DNA of 64,000 nucleotides from Rhodothermales bacterium (GCA_028284265.1 JANQRZ010000024.1:1-64000), one strand, 5' to 3'. Counted from the stretch's first letter, positions 36,241 through 46,983 are shown. Numbers and translations: made by a program. Notes: a model not told the origin generated them from the sequence alone.

Positions 36241-38949
36241 CTACCGAAGCAGTAGCACCTTCGTCGCCTGTCGCCGTCCGTCGGTTTCTAGCACGACGAA
36301 GTAGACCCCCGAAGCCAGCCGCGACCCGTCGAGCACAGCGCGGTGCGATCCTGCCGACATCTCACCCTCATTCAGCACCGCCACCTCGCGCCCGAGGACA
36401 TCGACCACCGAGAGCCGCACCCGGCCCGGCGTGCCGACCTCGAATGGCACTGTCGCCTGCGACCGGAATGGGTTGGGGTAGGCCGCGTCGAGGGCGAAGC
36501 CGGTAGGCTGTGTCGGCGTTTCCTCTTCGGCACCGACGGGCAGCAGACGCTCATTGGCATCAAAGCGGATCACGGTGCCGACGGGCGGCGTGGTGCCGTC
36601 GCCCGCGAGGTCGGCAATCTGTATCCCGTCGAGGCCGCCGAGTGGAGAGACAACGCGGTCGCTACCGTCCCGATAGCAATAGTCGATGTAGTACCCTTGG
36701 CTCCGCTCGTCGCACGTCGGGTCGTCCTGCGCGTCACCATCGTTCTCCGGGTCGTAGATCGCGCCGGGGCCACCGAAGCCATTGGCAGCCGTCTCGAACA
36801 GTGCGTAGCCGTTCGGGCGGTCCGGCATCATGCCTAGAATGCGGTGAGTGACAGGAAGCTCGATTTCTTCGCCGTTCACCACTACGTCTTGTACTCCGGG
36901 GAAGGTGTCGGCCCAGTCATCTGTGGGTTGTGCTCCCGCGAAAGAGCGGATGATAGGTACCATCCGCGTGGGTAGCTCCTCATTCTCTTTGGGGCCTACG
37001 TTCCACAACTCGAACGGCACGCTAGTGATGAGGTCGGTGCCACCGGGAACGGTTGTGGCATAGATGCCGAGGCAGTTTCCGAAGAGGGCGCATTGGGCGG
37101 TGAAGCGCACCTCGAAGTTGTCGCCGTCGATGGTGTCAGCATCACGGAGGAGGTCGGAGAGGTCGTTGTCTTCATTCGTGACCACGTAGTCACCGGTCGC
37201 GTTGGGATCGAGCCAGACGGTGTTGCCGGGGTAGCCTGTGGTGCAGCCGGGGTCATCGGCGTCGGGACAAGCTTCGGTGTCGGGGTTAGCGACCTCGATA
37301 ATGCCGACGCCCTTGCCAAAGTCGTCGAAGATGTAGCGGTAGAACGTGAACGAGCGGGGCGCGGAGAACGGGCTGATGCCATCGGCCTCGTCCCCGGCGC
37401 GCACGCGCCAGCGGTAGTCGGTCACTGCGTTCACGGCGAGGCGGAATCGTGGAATCTCTAGGCTTGGCTCTGCGGAGAAGAACACCTCGCGGTTGGAGAA
37501 GTCAGCGTTGCGGCTGATTTCGACGCGGTAGTAAGCGGCTCCGGCGACGGCTTCCCATTCGAGGCGCGGGTTCACGTCTACAATCGTCACACCCTCAGCC
37601 GGAGCGAGCAAGGCAGGCGCGGCGAGTACGATGGGCGGATCGGGGAGGACGGTGTCGAAGAGCGAGTCGTTGTCGTAGGCAGCTTGGACGAGGTCGGAGG
37701 CAGCGCGGAGTTCGGTGATGGAGTCGAGCCGGTCGGTGCCCTGGCCGAAGACGAGGGCGAGGTGGAAGTCTTTGGCTTTGCCCGGAGCGAGTGTAAAAGC
37801 GGGTGAGGCTGAGACCGAGCGCCGGTCGCCGCTCCGTAGCGGGACGCCGTCACCGTTGGGATTTTCCTCGCTCCAGAACTGCTGCGTCACAGGATCGCCG
37901 GGAAAGGCAAAGGGGGTGACAGGTCCATCGGTCTCGTAGCCGTCGCCTGCTTCTGTGATGGGTGTGCCATCGGGCCATAGCCCGCGGAGTATGTTGAACA
38001 GCGCTGGGCCGGTAAGGAAGATGGGAGCTGGGTCCTGAACATTACGGAAGTAGGTGAACGTGTCAAAGCCATCAAGCAGGTCTACACCGAAGGCAGGCGG
38101 TACGCCGTAGATGGCATCTACATTTTCTTCGTTGTAAACAAATCCCAGGCTTCGTGTCGTGTCCACCCCGATAAAATCATCGCTCGCGTCGCCGAGGTCG
38201 GGGTCTTGCCAGAAGCCGAAGCGGGCCTCTTCGAACGGCTGCGTATTCCGGTTGATGAGGCGGTAGCGGTAGAGCGTAGATCGGTCCAGTGCGGTCTCGT
38301 CACTTGCCACCGCGAAGGCGGTCACCTGCACCTCCAGCCCGATGGGATCAGTCTGCGACGACCAATGAATGTTGCCGACATCGTTCATCACCCAGAACGC
38401 CGTCTGGCTTCCGAAGACGACGGGCCGTTCGCCCGCTTCCAGGTCGACTACTTGCTCACGACTCGTCGGCACCACCGGCTCACCGCTCGCGTCTACCGTT
38501 TCTGCGCCGAGTCCGACGGGCCACGCCGCGAGATCGTCGCTTGCCTCGCCGGTCTCCTCGTAGCGTGCCACATCCTCAGCGCTGACGAGCCAGATGCGGT
38601 CGTAGGCCGAGCAGTCGTCGGGATCGGGCAGCGTCGCACCCTCATCGAGCGGGCCGGGCCAGAACTCGAAATCGTCGTAGCGCTCGCCCGCCACGCGGAG
38701 GTCGCCGTCGATCAGGCCCCCGACCCAGAGTCCAGCAGCAAAGAGGGGGGCAGCCGCAGCTTGGATCGGGACGATGTAGCCGGTGCCATTCGTAGTTCCT
38801 ACTCCATAGAAGAGGCTCCCGGTGTTGAAGAGTCGGGCATAGACACGGCTGACATCGAGGGTGCGTGTGGCTGTGCCGAGGTCGCAGTTGCCGGGTGTCT
38901 GTGCGAAGGCGGGTCCGGCAAGCAGGAGCAGTAGAGCCAGTCGTTTCAT
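36241..38949 (-). CDS. T9SS C-terminal sorting domain protein, paralog 1 (902 aa)
   Basis: Signal peptide; GSQTAFWVMNDVGN; CTD YPNPFRSQATVPFEVGTPGRVRLSVVDVLGREVAVL. Confidence 0.85.
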   Translation of the reverse strand: MKRLALLLLLAGPAFAQTPGNCDLGTATRTLDVSRVYARLFNTGSLFYGVGTTNGTGYIVPIQAAAAPLFAAGLWVGGLIDGDLRVAGERYDDFEFWPGPLDEGATLPDPDDCSAYDRIWLVSAEDVARYEETGEASDDLAAWPVGLGAETVDASGEPVVPTSREQVVDLEAGERPVVFGSQTAFWVMNDVGNIHWSSQTDPIGLEVQVTAFAVASDETALDRSTLYRYRLINRNTQPFEEARFGFWQDPDLGDASDDFIGVDTTRSLGFVYNEENVDAIYGVPPAFGVDLLDGFDTFTYFRNVQDPAPIFLTGPALFNILRGLWPDGTPITEAGDGYETDGPVTPFAFPGDPVTQQFWSEENPNGDGVPLRSGDRRSVSASPAFTLAPGKAKDFHLALVFGQGTDRLDSITELRAASDLVQAAYDNDSLFDTVLPDPPIVLAAPALLAPAEGVTIVDVNPRLEWEAVAGAAYYRVEISRNADFSNREVFFSAEPSLEIPRFRLAVNAVTDYRWRVRAGDEADGISPFSAPRSFTFYRYIFDDFGKGVGIIEVANPDTEACPDADDPGCTTGYPGNTVWLDPNATGDYVVTNEDNDLSDLLRDADTIDGDNFEVRFTAQCALFGNCLGIYATTVPGGTDLITSVPFELWNVGPKENEELPTRMVPIIRSFAGAQPTDDWADTFPGVQDVVVNGEEIELPVTHRILGMMPDRPNGYALFETAANGFGGPGAIYDPENDGDAQDDPTCDERSQGYYIDYCYRDGSDRVVSPLGGLDGIQIADLAGDGTTPPVGTVIRFDANERLLPVGAEEETPTQPTGFALDAAYPNPFRSQATVPFEVGTPGRVRLSVVDVLGREVAVLNEGEMSAGSHRAVLDGSRLASGVYFVVLETDGRRQATKVLLLR

Positions 38950-38982
38950 GTCAGATGGAGCCTAGCGAAGCGAGTGGGGAGG

Positions 38983-40569
38983 TCAACGCAGCAGCAACGC
39001 CCTCGTGGACTGCCGCTGCCCGTCGGCTTCGAGCACGACGAGGTAGACCCCCGACGCCAGCCGCGACCCGTCGAGCACGGCCCGGTGCGACCCGGCTGCT
39101 ACCTCGCCCTCGGCCAGCACCGCCACCTCGCGTCCGAGGACATCCACCACCGAGAGTCGCACCCGGCCCGGTGCAGCGACCTCAAACGGTACTGTCGCCT
39201 GCGACCGGAACGGGTTGGGATAGACGGTGCCGATGTGGTTTGTTCTTGGCTGGATGCTGTCCTCGTTTGCAACTGGCAAACGGGAGTCGAAGAGCGAGCC
39301 GTCGTCATAGGCTGCTTGGACCAGATCGCTAGCAGCCCGTAGCTCGGTGATCGAGTCGAGGTTGTCTGTGCCTTGTGCGAAGAGCAAGGCAATGTCGAAC
39401 GTTCTCGATTCGCCGGGTTGGAGCGAGAACACGGGAGCCGTAGGGATGATGCGGTGGTTGCCGGAGGGGTTCGACCCGCCCCCGCAGTTGTTGACATCGC
39501 TCCAGCACTCGCCTGTTGCGGGGTCGCCGGGGAAGGCCCAGACCGTGACAGGGCCATCGGTCAAGTATCCGTTGCCGTGCGCCGTGAGCGGCGTGCCGTC
39601 ACTCCATAGCCCGCGCTGCACGCGGTCCATCTCAAGTTTGCCGCGTGGGTCGCCAATAGGCCCTGCGGCGTTAAGTGCATAGTGGAAGGCTCCCAAGCCA
39701 TCGCTGAGAAAGTCGAAGCCTGCGGCTGGCGGGATACCGTAGAGAGGGTCCTTTTCAAGGGATTTGTAGTAGTAACCGAGGCTACGCGTGGTATCGACGC
39801 CTTCATGTTCTTCCCTATTCCCCCCAATATCTGTGTCGGCCCAGATGGAGAAGCGAGCATCTTCTAGCGGGAGCATGTTTCGGTTGATGAGTCGGAAGCG
39901 GTAGAACGTGGCTTGATCCAACGCTGCCTCTGTGCTCGAAATCGCAAAGGCGTTTGCTTGCACCTCCAGACCGATAGGATTCGACTTGGAATAGGCGTGC
40001 TCGTTGCCCACATCGTTCATCACCCAGAAGGCGGTCTGGCTGCCGTAGATGCGCGGTCGATCTCCGCCTTCGAGGTTGAAGTTACCTGAGACGCCATCGC
40101 CATCGATCACTTCGGCCCCGAGATCGACAGGCCATTCAGCGAGGTCGTCCGTGGCTTCGCCGGTTTCATCGTAGGCCGCTACGTCGAGCGTGCTCACTAC
40201 CCAGATGCGGTCATAGGCCGAGCAGTCGTCGGGGTTGGGCAACGCCGCACCGTTCTCTAGCGGGCCGGGCCATAGTTCGAAGTTGACAAAGGTCGCACCC
40301 GACATACGCAACTCGTCATCGACCGTGCCGCCGACCCACAAGCTTGCCCCGTAGATAGCTGTGTTCCCAGAGCCCTTCGGGACGACGTAGGCGTCAGAGA
40401 GGTACCCGGTCTCAGCTTGTCCGTGAAAGAGGTTGCCGTTTGTCAGCAACGTCGCACGCACATCGCTAATGTCGAGGTCGGCGGACGCCGTGCCGGGGGC
40501 GCAGTTGCCGGGTGTCTGAGCGAGGGCAGGAGATGCGAGGAGCAGGAGGAACGTAGCGAAGCGGGCCAT
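38983..40569 (-). CDS. T9SS C-terminal sorting domain protein, paralog 2 (528 aa, shorter)
   Basis: Same N-terminal architecture (LWPGPLENGAALPNPDDCSAYDRIW..., GSQTAFWVMNDVGN) and CTD, lacking the central FnIII-like block. Confidence 0.85.
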   Translation of the reverse strand: MARFATFLLLLASPALAQTPGNCAPGTASADLDISDVRATLLTNGNLFHGQAETGYLSDAYVVPKGSGNTAIYGASLWVGGTVDDELRMSGATFVNFELWPGPLENGAALPNPDDCSAYDRIWVVSTLDVAAYDETGEATDDLAEWPVDLGAEVIDGDGVSGNFNLEGGDRPRIYGSQTAFWVMNDVGNEHAYSKSNPIGLEVQANAFAISSTEAALDQATFYRFRLINRNMLPLEDARFSIWADTDIGGNREEHEGVDTTRSLGYYYKSLEKDPLYGIPPAAGFDFLSDGLGAFHYALNAAGPIGDPRGKLEMDRVQRGLWSDGTPLTAHGNGYLTDGPVTVWAFPGDPATGECWSDVNNCGGGSNPSGNHRIIPTAPVFSLQPGESRTFDIALLFAQGTDNLDSITELRAASDLVQAAYDDGSLFDSRLPVANEDSIQPRTNHIGTVYPNPFRSQATVPFEVAAPGRVRLSVVDVLGREVAVLAEGEVAAGSHRAVLDGSRLASGVYLVVLEADGQRQSTRALLLR

Positions 40570-40660
40570 AACCGAGCAGGATGAATGAAAGGACCGTTAC
40601 CTACGGTAGCCAGCGCACCCACACCCACGCAAGGGGAACTGCCTTGCCCTACCGAGTCGG

Positions 40661-41179
40661 CTACCGCTGCCGCAGGATTTCCCAGACGAGGTGCTGCAGT
40701 TCAGGCACGATCAGCCGTTCGGCGGCCAGCCGCACGGCATTCCGCGAGCCGGGGCAGCAGAACAGCAGCGTTTCGTTGCCTACCTTCCCATAGACGCCCG
40801 CCGTCGCCCGCGAGAGCATCGCCCCTGCGCCGATCTCTTCGAACGAGAGCATCCGAAACAACTCACCGAAGCCGGGGATCGCCTTGACGAACAATGCCTC
40901 GGCGACCTCGACCGTCGTGTCGCGCCGTGCGATGCCCGTGCCGCCCGTCGAAAGGACGACTTCAACCGTGCCTGCCCATGCCTTCAGCTTGGCCCGGATC
41001 GCCTCGGCTTCGTCGGGGACGATAGTGTAGTGTACGACCTCGTGCCCGGCGGCGTCGAGCCGTTCGCGGAGGAGCGCGCCGCTCGTGTCGGTTTCCGGTG
41101 TGCGCGTGTCGGAGACGGTGAGGACGGCGCAGACGACGGGCGTGTCCTTCGCCTTCTGCTTGTGCTCGACGTAGCTCAT
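40661..41179 (-). CDS. moaB: MoaB/Mog family molybdenum cofactor protein
   Basis: [50 protein letters not shown]; start 41179. Confidence 0.93.
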   Translation of the reverse strand: MSYVEHKQKAKDTPVVCAVLTVSDTRTPETDTSGALLRERLDAAGHEVVHYTIVPDEAEAIRAKLKAWAGTVEVVLSTGGTGIARRDTTVEVAEALFVKAIPGFGELFRMLSFEEIGAGAMLSRATAGVYGKVGNETLLFCCPGSRNAVRLAAERLIVPELQHLVWEILRQR

Positions 41180-41574
41180 GCGACAGAGAAAAGAGAGAGT
41201 AGGGAGATAAGATAGAAGAGAGAGAAAGCGTGGGTTGGTGGGGCTGCTTTCTCGTCTCTCTCTTCCTTCTCTTCTGTCTCTTCTCCCGAACCTTCCCCGA
41301 ACCAGCGTGGCGGGTCGTGCCCGTGCCCGCCCCACGGGTTGCAGCGGAGGATGCGCCACGCGGCGAGGATGCTCCCGCGCACGGCCCCGTACTCCCGCAG
41401 CGCGAGGATGGCGTACTGCGAGCACGAGGGCGTGAACCGGCAACTCGACGGGAGATGCGGCGAGATGGCGAGTTGGTAGAACCGCACGAGGCCGACGAGC
41501 GCCCGGCGCGGCAGCGCGCCGACCCAGCGGAGCGTGGTATGAAAAGGACGAGTCACTCCCGTGCTACGCCCCAT
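41176..41574 (-). CDS. yidD: Membrane protein insertion efficiency factor YidD with extended C-terminus
   Basis: [64 protein letters not shown] overlap with moaB. Confidence 0.93.
   Translation of the reverse strand: MGRSTGVTRPFHTTLRWVGALPRRALVGLVRFYQLAISPHLPSSCRFTPSCSQYAILALREYGAVRGSILAAWRILRCNPWGGHGHDPPRWFGEGSGEETEEKEERDEKAAPPTHAFSLFYLISLLSLFSVA
41182..41287. repeat. Second purine-arm/pyrimidine-arm inverted element
   Basis: gacagagaaaagagagagtagggagataagatagaagagagagaaagc ... gctttctcgtctctctcttccttctcttctgtctcttctcc; GAGAAAGC/GCTTTCTC perfect. Confidence 0.6.
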
Positions 41575-41598
41575 ACTCCGATTCGCTCCAACCAAACC

Positions 41599-44349
41599 TC
41601 AGCGAACGAGTAGCACCTTTTGTGCCTGTTGTCGGCCATCGGCGTTGAGCACGACGACGTAGACCCCCGTTGCCAGCCGTGATCCGTCGATTACGGCGCG
41701 GTGCCTGCCTGCTGGCAGAGGGGCTTCCCGCAGCACCGCTACCTCGCGCCCGAGCACATCGTAGACGGAAAGCCGGACATGGGCGGCCTGTCCGATTACG
41801 AACGGAACCACCGACTCCGTGCGGAATGGATTGGGATAGGCTGCATCGAGAGAGAACGTACCTGGTTGTGCTGGCACCTCATCGTCGTCGGCGTCGGTCA
41901 GGAGGCGTTCGTTGGCGTCGAAGCGGATCACGGTGCCGACGGGCGGCGTGGTGCCGTCCCCTGCGAGGTCGGCGATCTGCATGCCGTCAAGGCCGCCGAG
42001 CGGAGCGACGAAGCGATCATCGGTGTTGAGGTAGCAGAAATCGACGTAGTACCCTTGGCTTCGGCAAGGCGAGGTCTCGCCCGTGTCAGGGTCAGTGTAG
42101 GTCTCTTCCTGCATATCGCCGTCCGTCTCGGGGGCGTAGAATGATCCTGGGCCGCCGAAGCCAGCAGCCGCGGCGGCGAAGCGGTTGTAGCCATCCGGGC
42201 GGTCGGGCATCATCCAGAGTATCCGGTGCGTGACGGCGAGTGTGAGGGTATCGTCATTCAAAACGATGTCGCGCTCGTCTGTAAAGGTGTCAGACCACTC
42301 TTCAATAGGCTTTTGGTCGCGTGGGGGACGGAGAAACGGAATCATTCGCACGGTGCCGTCTTGCTCGTCTCCGCTATTCCACAGCTCAAACGGGACGGAG
42401 GCAATGAAATCATTTCCATCGGGCGCAGCGGAAGCGTAGATGCCGAGGCATGCTCCAGCGGTGGCACAGGCGTCGGTAAAGCGCATCTCAAAGTCATCCC
42501 CGTCAATCGCGTCGGGGTAGCGGACGAGGCCGAATGGGCTGAGAATGTCGTCGTTGGTGTTGGCGAGGACGTAGTCGTCGGTGGTGTTGGGATCGAGCCA
42601 GACCGTATTGCCGCCGTAGCGGTCGCAGCCCGGATCGTCGGCATCCGGGCAGGGCAGGGTGTTGGGGTTTGCGGTCTCGACGATGCCAACGCCGCTGCCG
42701 AAGCCGTCGAAGACGTAGCGGTAGAACGTGAACGAGCGAACCTCGGAGAACGGACTGATGCCGTCAGCCTCATCCCCGGCGCGCACGCGCCAGCGGTAGC
42801 CGGTCAAGGCACCCTCCGAGAGATAGCGCAGCGGGACCTCGAAGCTCGGCTCCGCCGTGAAGAACACCTCGCGCTCGGCGAAGTCAGCGTTGCGGCTGAC
42901 CTCGACGCGGTAGTAGGCGGCTCCGGCGATGACTTCCCATTCGAGGCGTGGGTTCACGTCTACAATCGTTGCACCCTCAGCCGGAGCGAGCAGGTCCGGC
43001 GCGGCGAGTACGATGGGCGGATCGGGGAGGACAGTGTCGAAGAGCGAGCCGTCGTCGTAGGCACTCTGGATGAGGTCGGATGCAGCGCGGAGTTCGGTGA
43101 TGGAATCGAGTCGGTCGGTGCCTTGGGCGAAGACGAGGGCGAGGTGGAGGTCTCTGGTCTCGCCGGGGGCGAGGGTGAAGGCGGGTGAGGCCGAGATCGA
43201 GCGGCGGTCGCCGGACGGATTCGGGTGGCCCTGGGAGGCGTTCTCCTCACTCCAGAACTGAGAGGTCACTGGGTCACCGGGGTAGAAGAAGACCGTCGTG
43301 TCGCCTGCCGTCTGATACCCTGTGCCGCCTTCGGTGATGGGAGTCCCGTCGTTCCATAACCCCAAGAGACGGTTGTACATAGCGATTCCGTCACCTGGGT
43401 CATCTACGGGTTCGGAAGGGGAGTTTAGGGGGACGTTGAAGGCCGTCAGTCCATTGAGGAAGTCCACGCCGAAGGCAGGCGGCACGCCATAGATCGGGTT
43501 GATCTCTGCCTCGTTGTAGATGAAAGCGAGACTCCGCGTCGTGTCCACGCCGACGTAGTCGTCATACGCAGCGCCGAGGTCCGTGTCCATGAAGAACCCG
43601 AAGCGCGCCTCCTCGAGCGGCTGCGTGTTCCGGTTGACGAGCCGGTAGCGGTAGAATGTCCCGGTACTCAGTGCGTCCTCGTCGCCTGCGACAGCGAAGG
43701 CGGTCACTTGCACCTCCAGCCCGATGGGGTCGGTTCTCGTTCTCTCGTGCTCGTTGCCCACGTCGTTCATCACCCAGAACGCCGTCTGGCTCCCGAAGAC
43801 GACGGGCCGCTCGCCTGCCTCCAAGTCCACTACCTGCTCGCGACTCGTCGGCACTACCGGCTCGCCGCTCGCGTCTACTGCATCAGCCCCCAACCCCACC
43901 GGCCACGCGGCGAGGTCGTCGGTCGCTTCGCCGGTTTCTCCGTAGCGCACCACGTCTTCGGCGCTGACGAGCCAGATGCGATCGAAGGTCGAGCAGTCGT
44001 CGGAGTCAGGCAGCACCGCACCCTCGTTCAGCGGACCGGGCCAGAACTCAAAGCGTTGGTAGGTGGACCCCGCCATGCGGAGGTCCCCGTCGATGAACCC
44101 GCCGACCCAAAGGCTCGCGGCGAACAGAGGGGAGGCCGCCGCCTGAATAGGGACGAGGTAGCCGTCGCCGTTCGTGGTGGTGCCGCCGTAGAAAAGACCG
44201 CCCGTGTTGAAGAGCTTGGCGTAGACCCGGCTCACGTCAAGGTTGCGGTCAGCCGCTCCCAGATCACAGGCACCGGGCGTCTGGGCGAAGGCAGACGTGG
44301 CGAATGTGATGAGAACAACGGTCGCGGCGAGCAGGCGCATACCGACCAA
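41599..44349 (-). CDS. T9SS C-terminal sorting domain protein, paralog 3 (916 aa)
   Basis: Extensive identity with paralog 1 including EGATIVDVNPRLEWEV..., and CTD YPNPFRTESVVPFVIGQAAHVRLSVYDVLGREVAVL. Confidence 0.85.
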   Translation of the reverse strand: MVGMRLLAATVVLITFATSAFAQTPGACDLGAADRNLDVSRVYAKLFNTGGLFYGGTTTNGDGYLVPIQAAASPLFAASLWVGGFIDGDLRMAGSTYQRFEFWPGPLNEGAVLPDSDDCSTFDRIWLVSAEDVVRYGETGEATDDLAAWPVGLGADAVDASGEPVVPTSREQVVDLEAGERPVVFGSQTAFWVMNDVGNEHERTRTDPIGLEVQVTAFAVAGDEDALSTGTFYRYRLVNRNTQPLEEARFGFFMDTDLGAAYDDYVGVDTTRSLAFIYNEAEINPIYGVPPAFGVDFLNGLTAFNVPLNSPSEPVDDPGDGIAMYNRLLGLWNDGTPITEGGTGYQTAGDTTVFFYPGDPVTSQFWSEENASQGHPNPSGDRRSISASPAFTLAPGETRDLHLALVFAQGTDRLDSITELRAASDLIQSAYDDGSLFDTVLPDPPIVLAAPDLLAPAEGATIVDVNPRLEWEVIAGAAYYRVEVSRNADFAEREVFFTAEPSFEVPLRYLSEGALTGYRWRVRAGDEADGISPFSEVRSFTFYRYVFDGFGSGVGIVETANPNTLPCPDADDPGCDRYGGNTVWLDPNTTDDYVLANTNDDILSPFGLVRYPDAIDGDDFEMRFTDACATAGACLGIYASAAPDGNDFIASVPFELWNSGDEQDGTVRMIPFLRPPRDQKPIEEWSDTFTDERDIVLNDDTLTLAVTHRILWMMPDRPDGYNRFAAAAAGFGGPGSFYAPETDGDMQEETYTDPDTGETSPCRSQGYYVDFCYLNTDDRFVAPLGGLDGMQIADLAGDGTTPPVGTVIRFDANERLLTDADDDEVPAQPGTFSLDAAYPNPFRTESVVPFVIGQAAHVRLSVYDVLGREVAVLREAPLPAGRHRAVIDGSRLATGVYVVVLNADGRQQAQKVLLVR

Positions 44350-44438
44350 GTGTCAGGCAGGAAGAAAGCGTAGGGTTAGGTTAATGAGACCGGGTATCGA
44401 AGCGCAAGTCCATCCGAGGGCAATCCCGCATCCCCTGA

Positions 44439-46757
44439 TTACGCCGCGATCCGCTCCGGCTCTTCGGGAACGGGTGCCTTCGCCGCTTTCGGACCCACGA
44501 CGTGCAGCAGGGCGGGGAGGAGGAAGAGATCGGCCAGCACGGCGAGCGCGACGGTCGCCGAGACGAGGAGGCCCATGTAGGTCGTGCTCTGGAAGACGCT
44601 CGTCGTAAGTACGATGAAGCCGCCGAAGAGGATGATCGAGGTCAGGATCACCGCCTTGCCGGTCCCGAGGATTGTCGCCCGGACGGCGTCGCGGAACGGC
44701 GTCCCGGCCTGCAACTCCTGCCGGAGCCGGGCCAGCATGTGGATCGTGTCGTCAATGGCGATACCGAAGGCGATGGAGAAGATCACCGCCGTGGCGGGCT
44801 TGATTTCGATCCCAGTGACCCCCATCAGCCCGGCGATCACGACGAGCGGCGCGATGTTTGGCAGGAGCGAGATCAGCACCAGCTTCACGTCGCGGAACAG
44901 GAAGCCCATCAGGATCGAGATGAAGATGAACGCGAGGCCGAGCGACAGGAGCAGGCTCTCGACGAGGTAGTCCGCCAGTCCTGCGGCGAGGGCAATCGTC
45001 CCCGTCTTGGTCGCCTCCACATTCGGCGGTAGGGTCTCGGCTAGGAAGGCATCGAAGTCGCGCTGGAACGTCTTGATCTCCGCCGAGCCGATGTCGTTCA
45101 TCATCGCGCTGATGCGGACCTCGCCGTAGTCGAAGTCCACGAACCGGCGGAGCGCGTCCTCGTCGGTCAGTTCGAGGAGGAAGAAATATTGTGCAGCAAG
45201 GTCGGCGTTGTCGGGCAGGCGGTAGGCCGAGGCGGAGTCGGCGCGGAGGGCGCGGTTGAGTTGCTTAAGCAGGTCGGCGGGGGAGACGACCCGGTTGACC
45301 GGCGGCTGCGCGGCGAGGTAGCCCTCGACGGCCTCGACCGTTTGCAGCAGCGCCGGGTCCTTGAACGCATCCGGCGCGTCGGCAGTCAGCACCACCTCGA
45401 AGCGGAACGGCGAGACGATCTGTTCCTCGAACCACCGAATGTCCTGATAGACCTGCGTGCGCGGGCCGAGGTCGTCGTTGATGTAGGAGTTGACCCGAAG
45501 CTGCGACGCGCCCGCGAGGCTCAGGCCGCAGACGATGGCACCGGCAACGAGGATCGCCTTCGCCCGTCGCTCCGTGAAGTCGTCGACCCACAGCAAGGCA
45601 CGGTTGAAGCCCCCCATGCTGAGTCGGGCGATCTGCTCCTTCTTCGGCGGCTTCGTCCACAGCAGGATCGTCGTGATGAGGGCGAGGGAGATCGCAAACG
45701 TGAGCACGACGCCGATAGCCGTGAACGACCCGAAGCGCTTCATCGGGACCACCTGACTCGTGGCGAGGGTGCCGAAGCCGATGGCGGTGGTCACGCTCGT
45801 CAGGAGCGTTGCCGCGCCGAGACGGTAGGCCATCTGTCGGATCGCGGTGCGCTTGTCGAGGCCCGCGCCGAGGCCATCGTAATACTTCGCCAAGAGGTGC
45901 AGCGAGTCGGCCACGGCCACGACCAAGATGAGGGCCGCGAGCGTGCTCGTCAGTACGTCGATGGACGAGCCGAAGAGCATCATCGCCGTGATCGTCCACA
46001 GCACGCCGAGCCAGACTACGAGGAGCGGGAGGACGACTCCGCGCACGTTGCGGAACATCCAGATCAGCACCAGCACGATCACCAGCGAGGCAAGGCTGAT
46101 CGACCGGAGCACCTCGACTTGGAGCAGCGTCACATAGGCGTTGCGGAGATAGGGGTACCCCGACCAGCGGAAATCGTAGCGCTCGGCGAACGGAGCAATC
46201 GCCGCTTCCGCCTCGTCAATGATCGCGCCCCGCGTGGCGAACGAGTTCAGCGCCGGGTCCATGCGAATGAACAGCGCCGTCGCCGTGCCCGCGGGGTTGA
46301 CCACGTAGCCCGCCGCAAGCGAGTCATTCAGCACGGCCTCCCGAATCGAACGCAGCGAATCTGGGTGGTTCATGATCTCGCCGACGAGCGGGGCGACCTC
46401 GACCCCATCGAACGTCCCGCGCAGGTTCTCAATCGAGGTCACCGACGCCACGTCTTCGACACCGTCGATTTCTTCGAGCGCCTCGGTCATCGTCCGCAGG
46501 TCGGTCAGCGTCTCGAAGCTGAACACGTCGTCCGTTTCGAAGCCGAGCACGATGAAGGCGTCGTCTGGCTCGTAGACTTCGGTGAACGCCTTGTATTCCT
46601 GAATCGCCGGGTCGTCCGCCGGGAGGAAGTTCTCCAAGTTGTAGTCGAACCGAATGCCGCCGACGAGGAGGTACAGCCCCGCCGCGACGGACAGCACGAC
46701 GAGCGCGCCGAAGATGAGGCGGGGATAGCGGAGAAGAAAGTCGGCGACGCGCAGCAT
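44439..46757 (-). CDS. MMPL/RND family transporter
   Basis: Two repeats of TM bundle with large loops; AFGIAIDDTIHMLARLRQEL, VAVADSLHLLAKYYDGL. Confidence 0.9.
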   Translation of the reverse strand: MLRVADFLLRYPRLIFGALVVLSVAAGLYLLVGGIRFDYNLENFLPADDPAIQEYKAFTEVYEPDDAFIVLGFETDDVFSFETLTDLRTMTEALEEIDGVEDVASVTSIENLRGTFDGVEVAPLVGEIMNHPDSLRSIREAVLNDSLAAGYVVNPAGTATALFIRMDPALNSFATRGAIIDEAEAAIAPFAERYDFRWSGYPYLRNAYVTLLQVEVLRSISLASLVIVLVLIWMFRNVRGVVLPLLVVWLGVLWTITAMMLFGSSIDVLTSTLAALILVVAVADSLHLLAKYYDGLGAGLDKRTAIRQMAYRLGAATLLTSVTTAIGFGTLATSQVVPMKRFGSFTAIGVVLTFAISLALITTILLWTKPPKKEQIARLSMGGFNRALLWVDDFTERRAKAILVAGAIVCGLSLAGASQLRVNSYINDDLGPRTQVYQDIRWFEEQIVSPFRFEVVLTADAPDAFKDPALLQTVEAVEGYLAAQPPVNRVVSPADLLKQLNRALRADSASAYRLPDNADLAAQYFFLLELTDEDALRRFVDFDYGEVRISAMMNDIGSAEIKTFQRDFDAFLAETLPPNVEATKTGTIALAAGLADYLVESLLLSLGLAFIFISILMGFLFRDVKLVLISLLPNIAPLVVIAGLMGVTGIEIKPATAVIFSIAFGIAIDDTIHMLARLRQELQAGTPFRDAVRATILGTGKAVILTSIILFGGFIVLTTSVFQSTTYMGLLVSATVALAVLADLFLLPALLHVVGPKAAKAPVPEEPERIAA

Positions 46758-46983
46758 GAGGTTGGGGTAGGCCGCCGGGATGTACGCCGCGTGGCGTCCG
46801 TCGGGTCTTGAAGCGATGGGGAATAGCGCGTCGCACAGCGTGGATAGCCCAGCGCTGACAGGGTGTCGTCAGTCCGGGGTCCGAATCTTACCTGACCTTC
46901 ACCACGCGGGTCGCTCCAAGCTGGAACGGGGCGGCCCGCCTCCGGTTGGACTCAGGCTAGGATTCTTGTTACCCCGCCTCCCG

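Noticed and set aside
45189-46811. 540-aa plus-strand ORF
   Set aside because: Antisense shadow of the MMPL transporter, Arg/Glu/His rich
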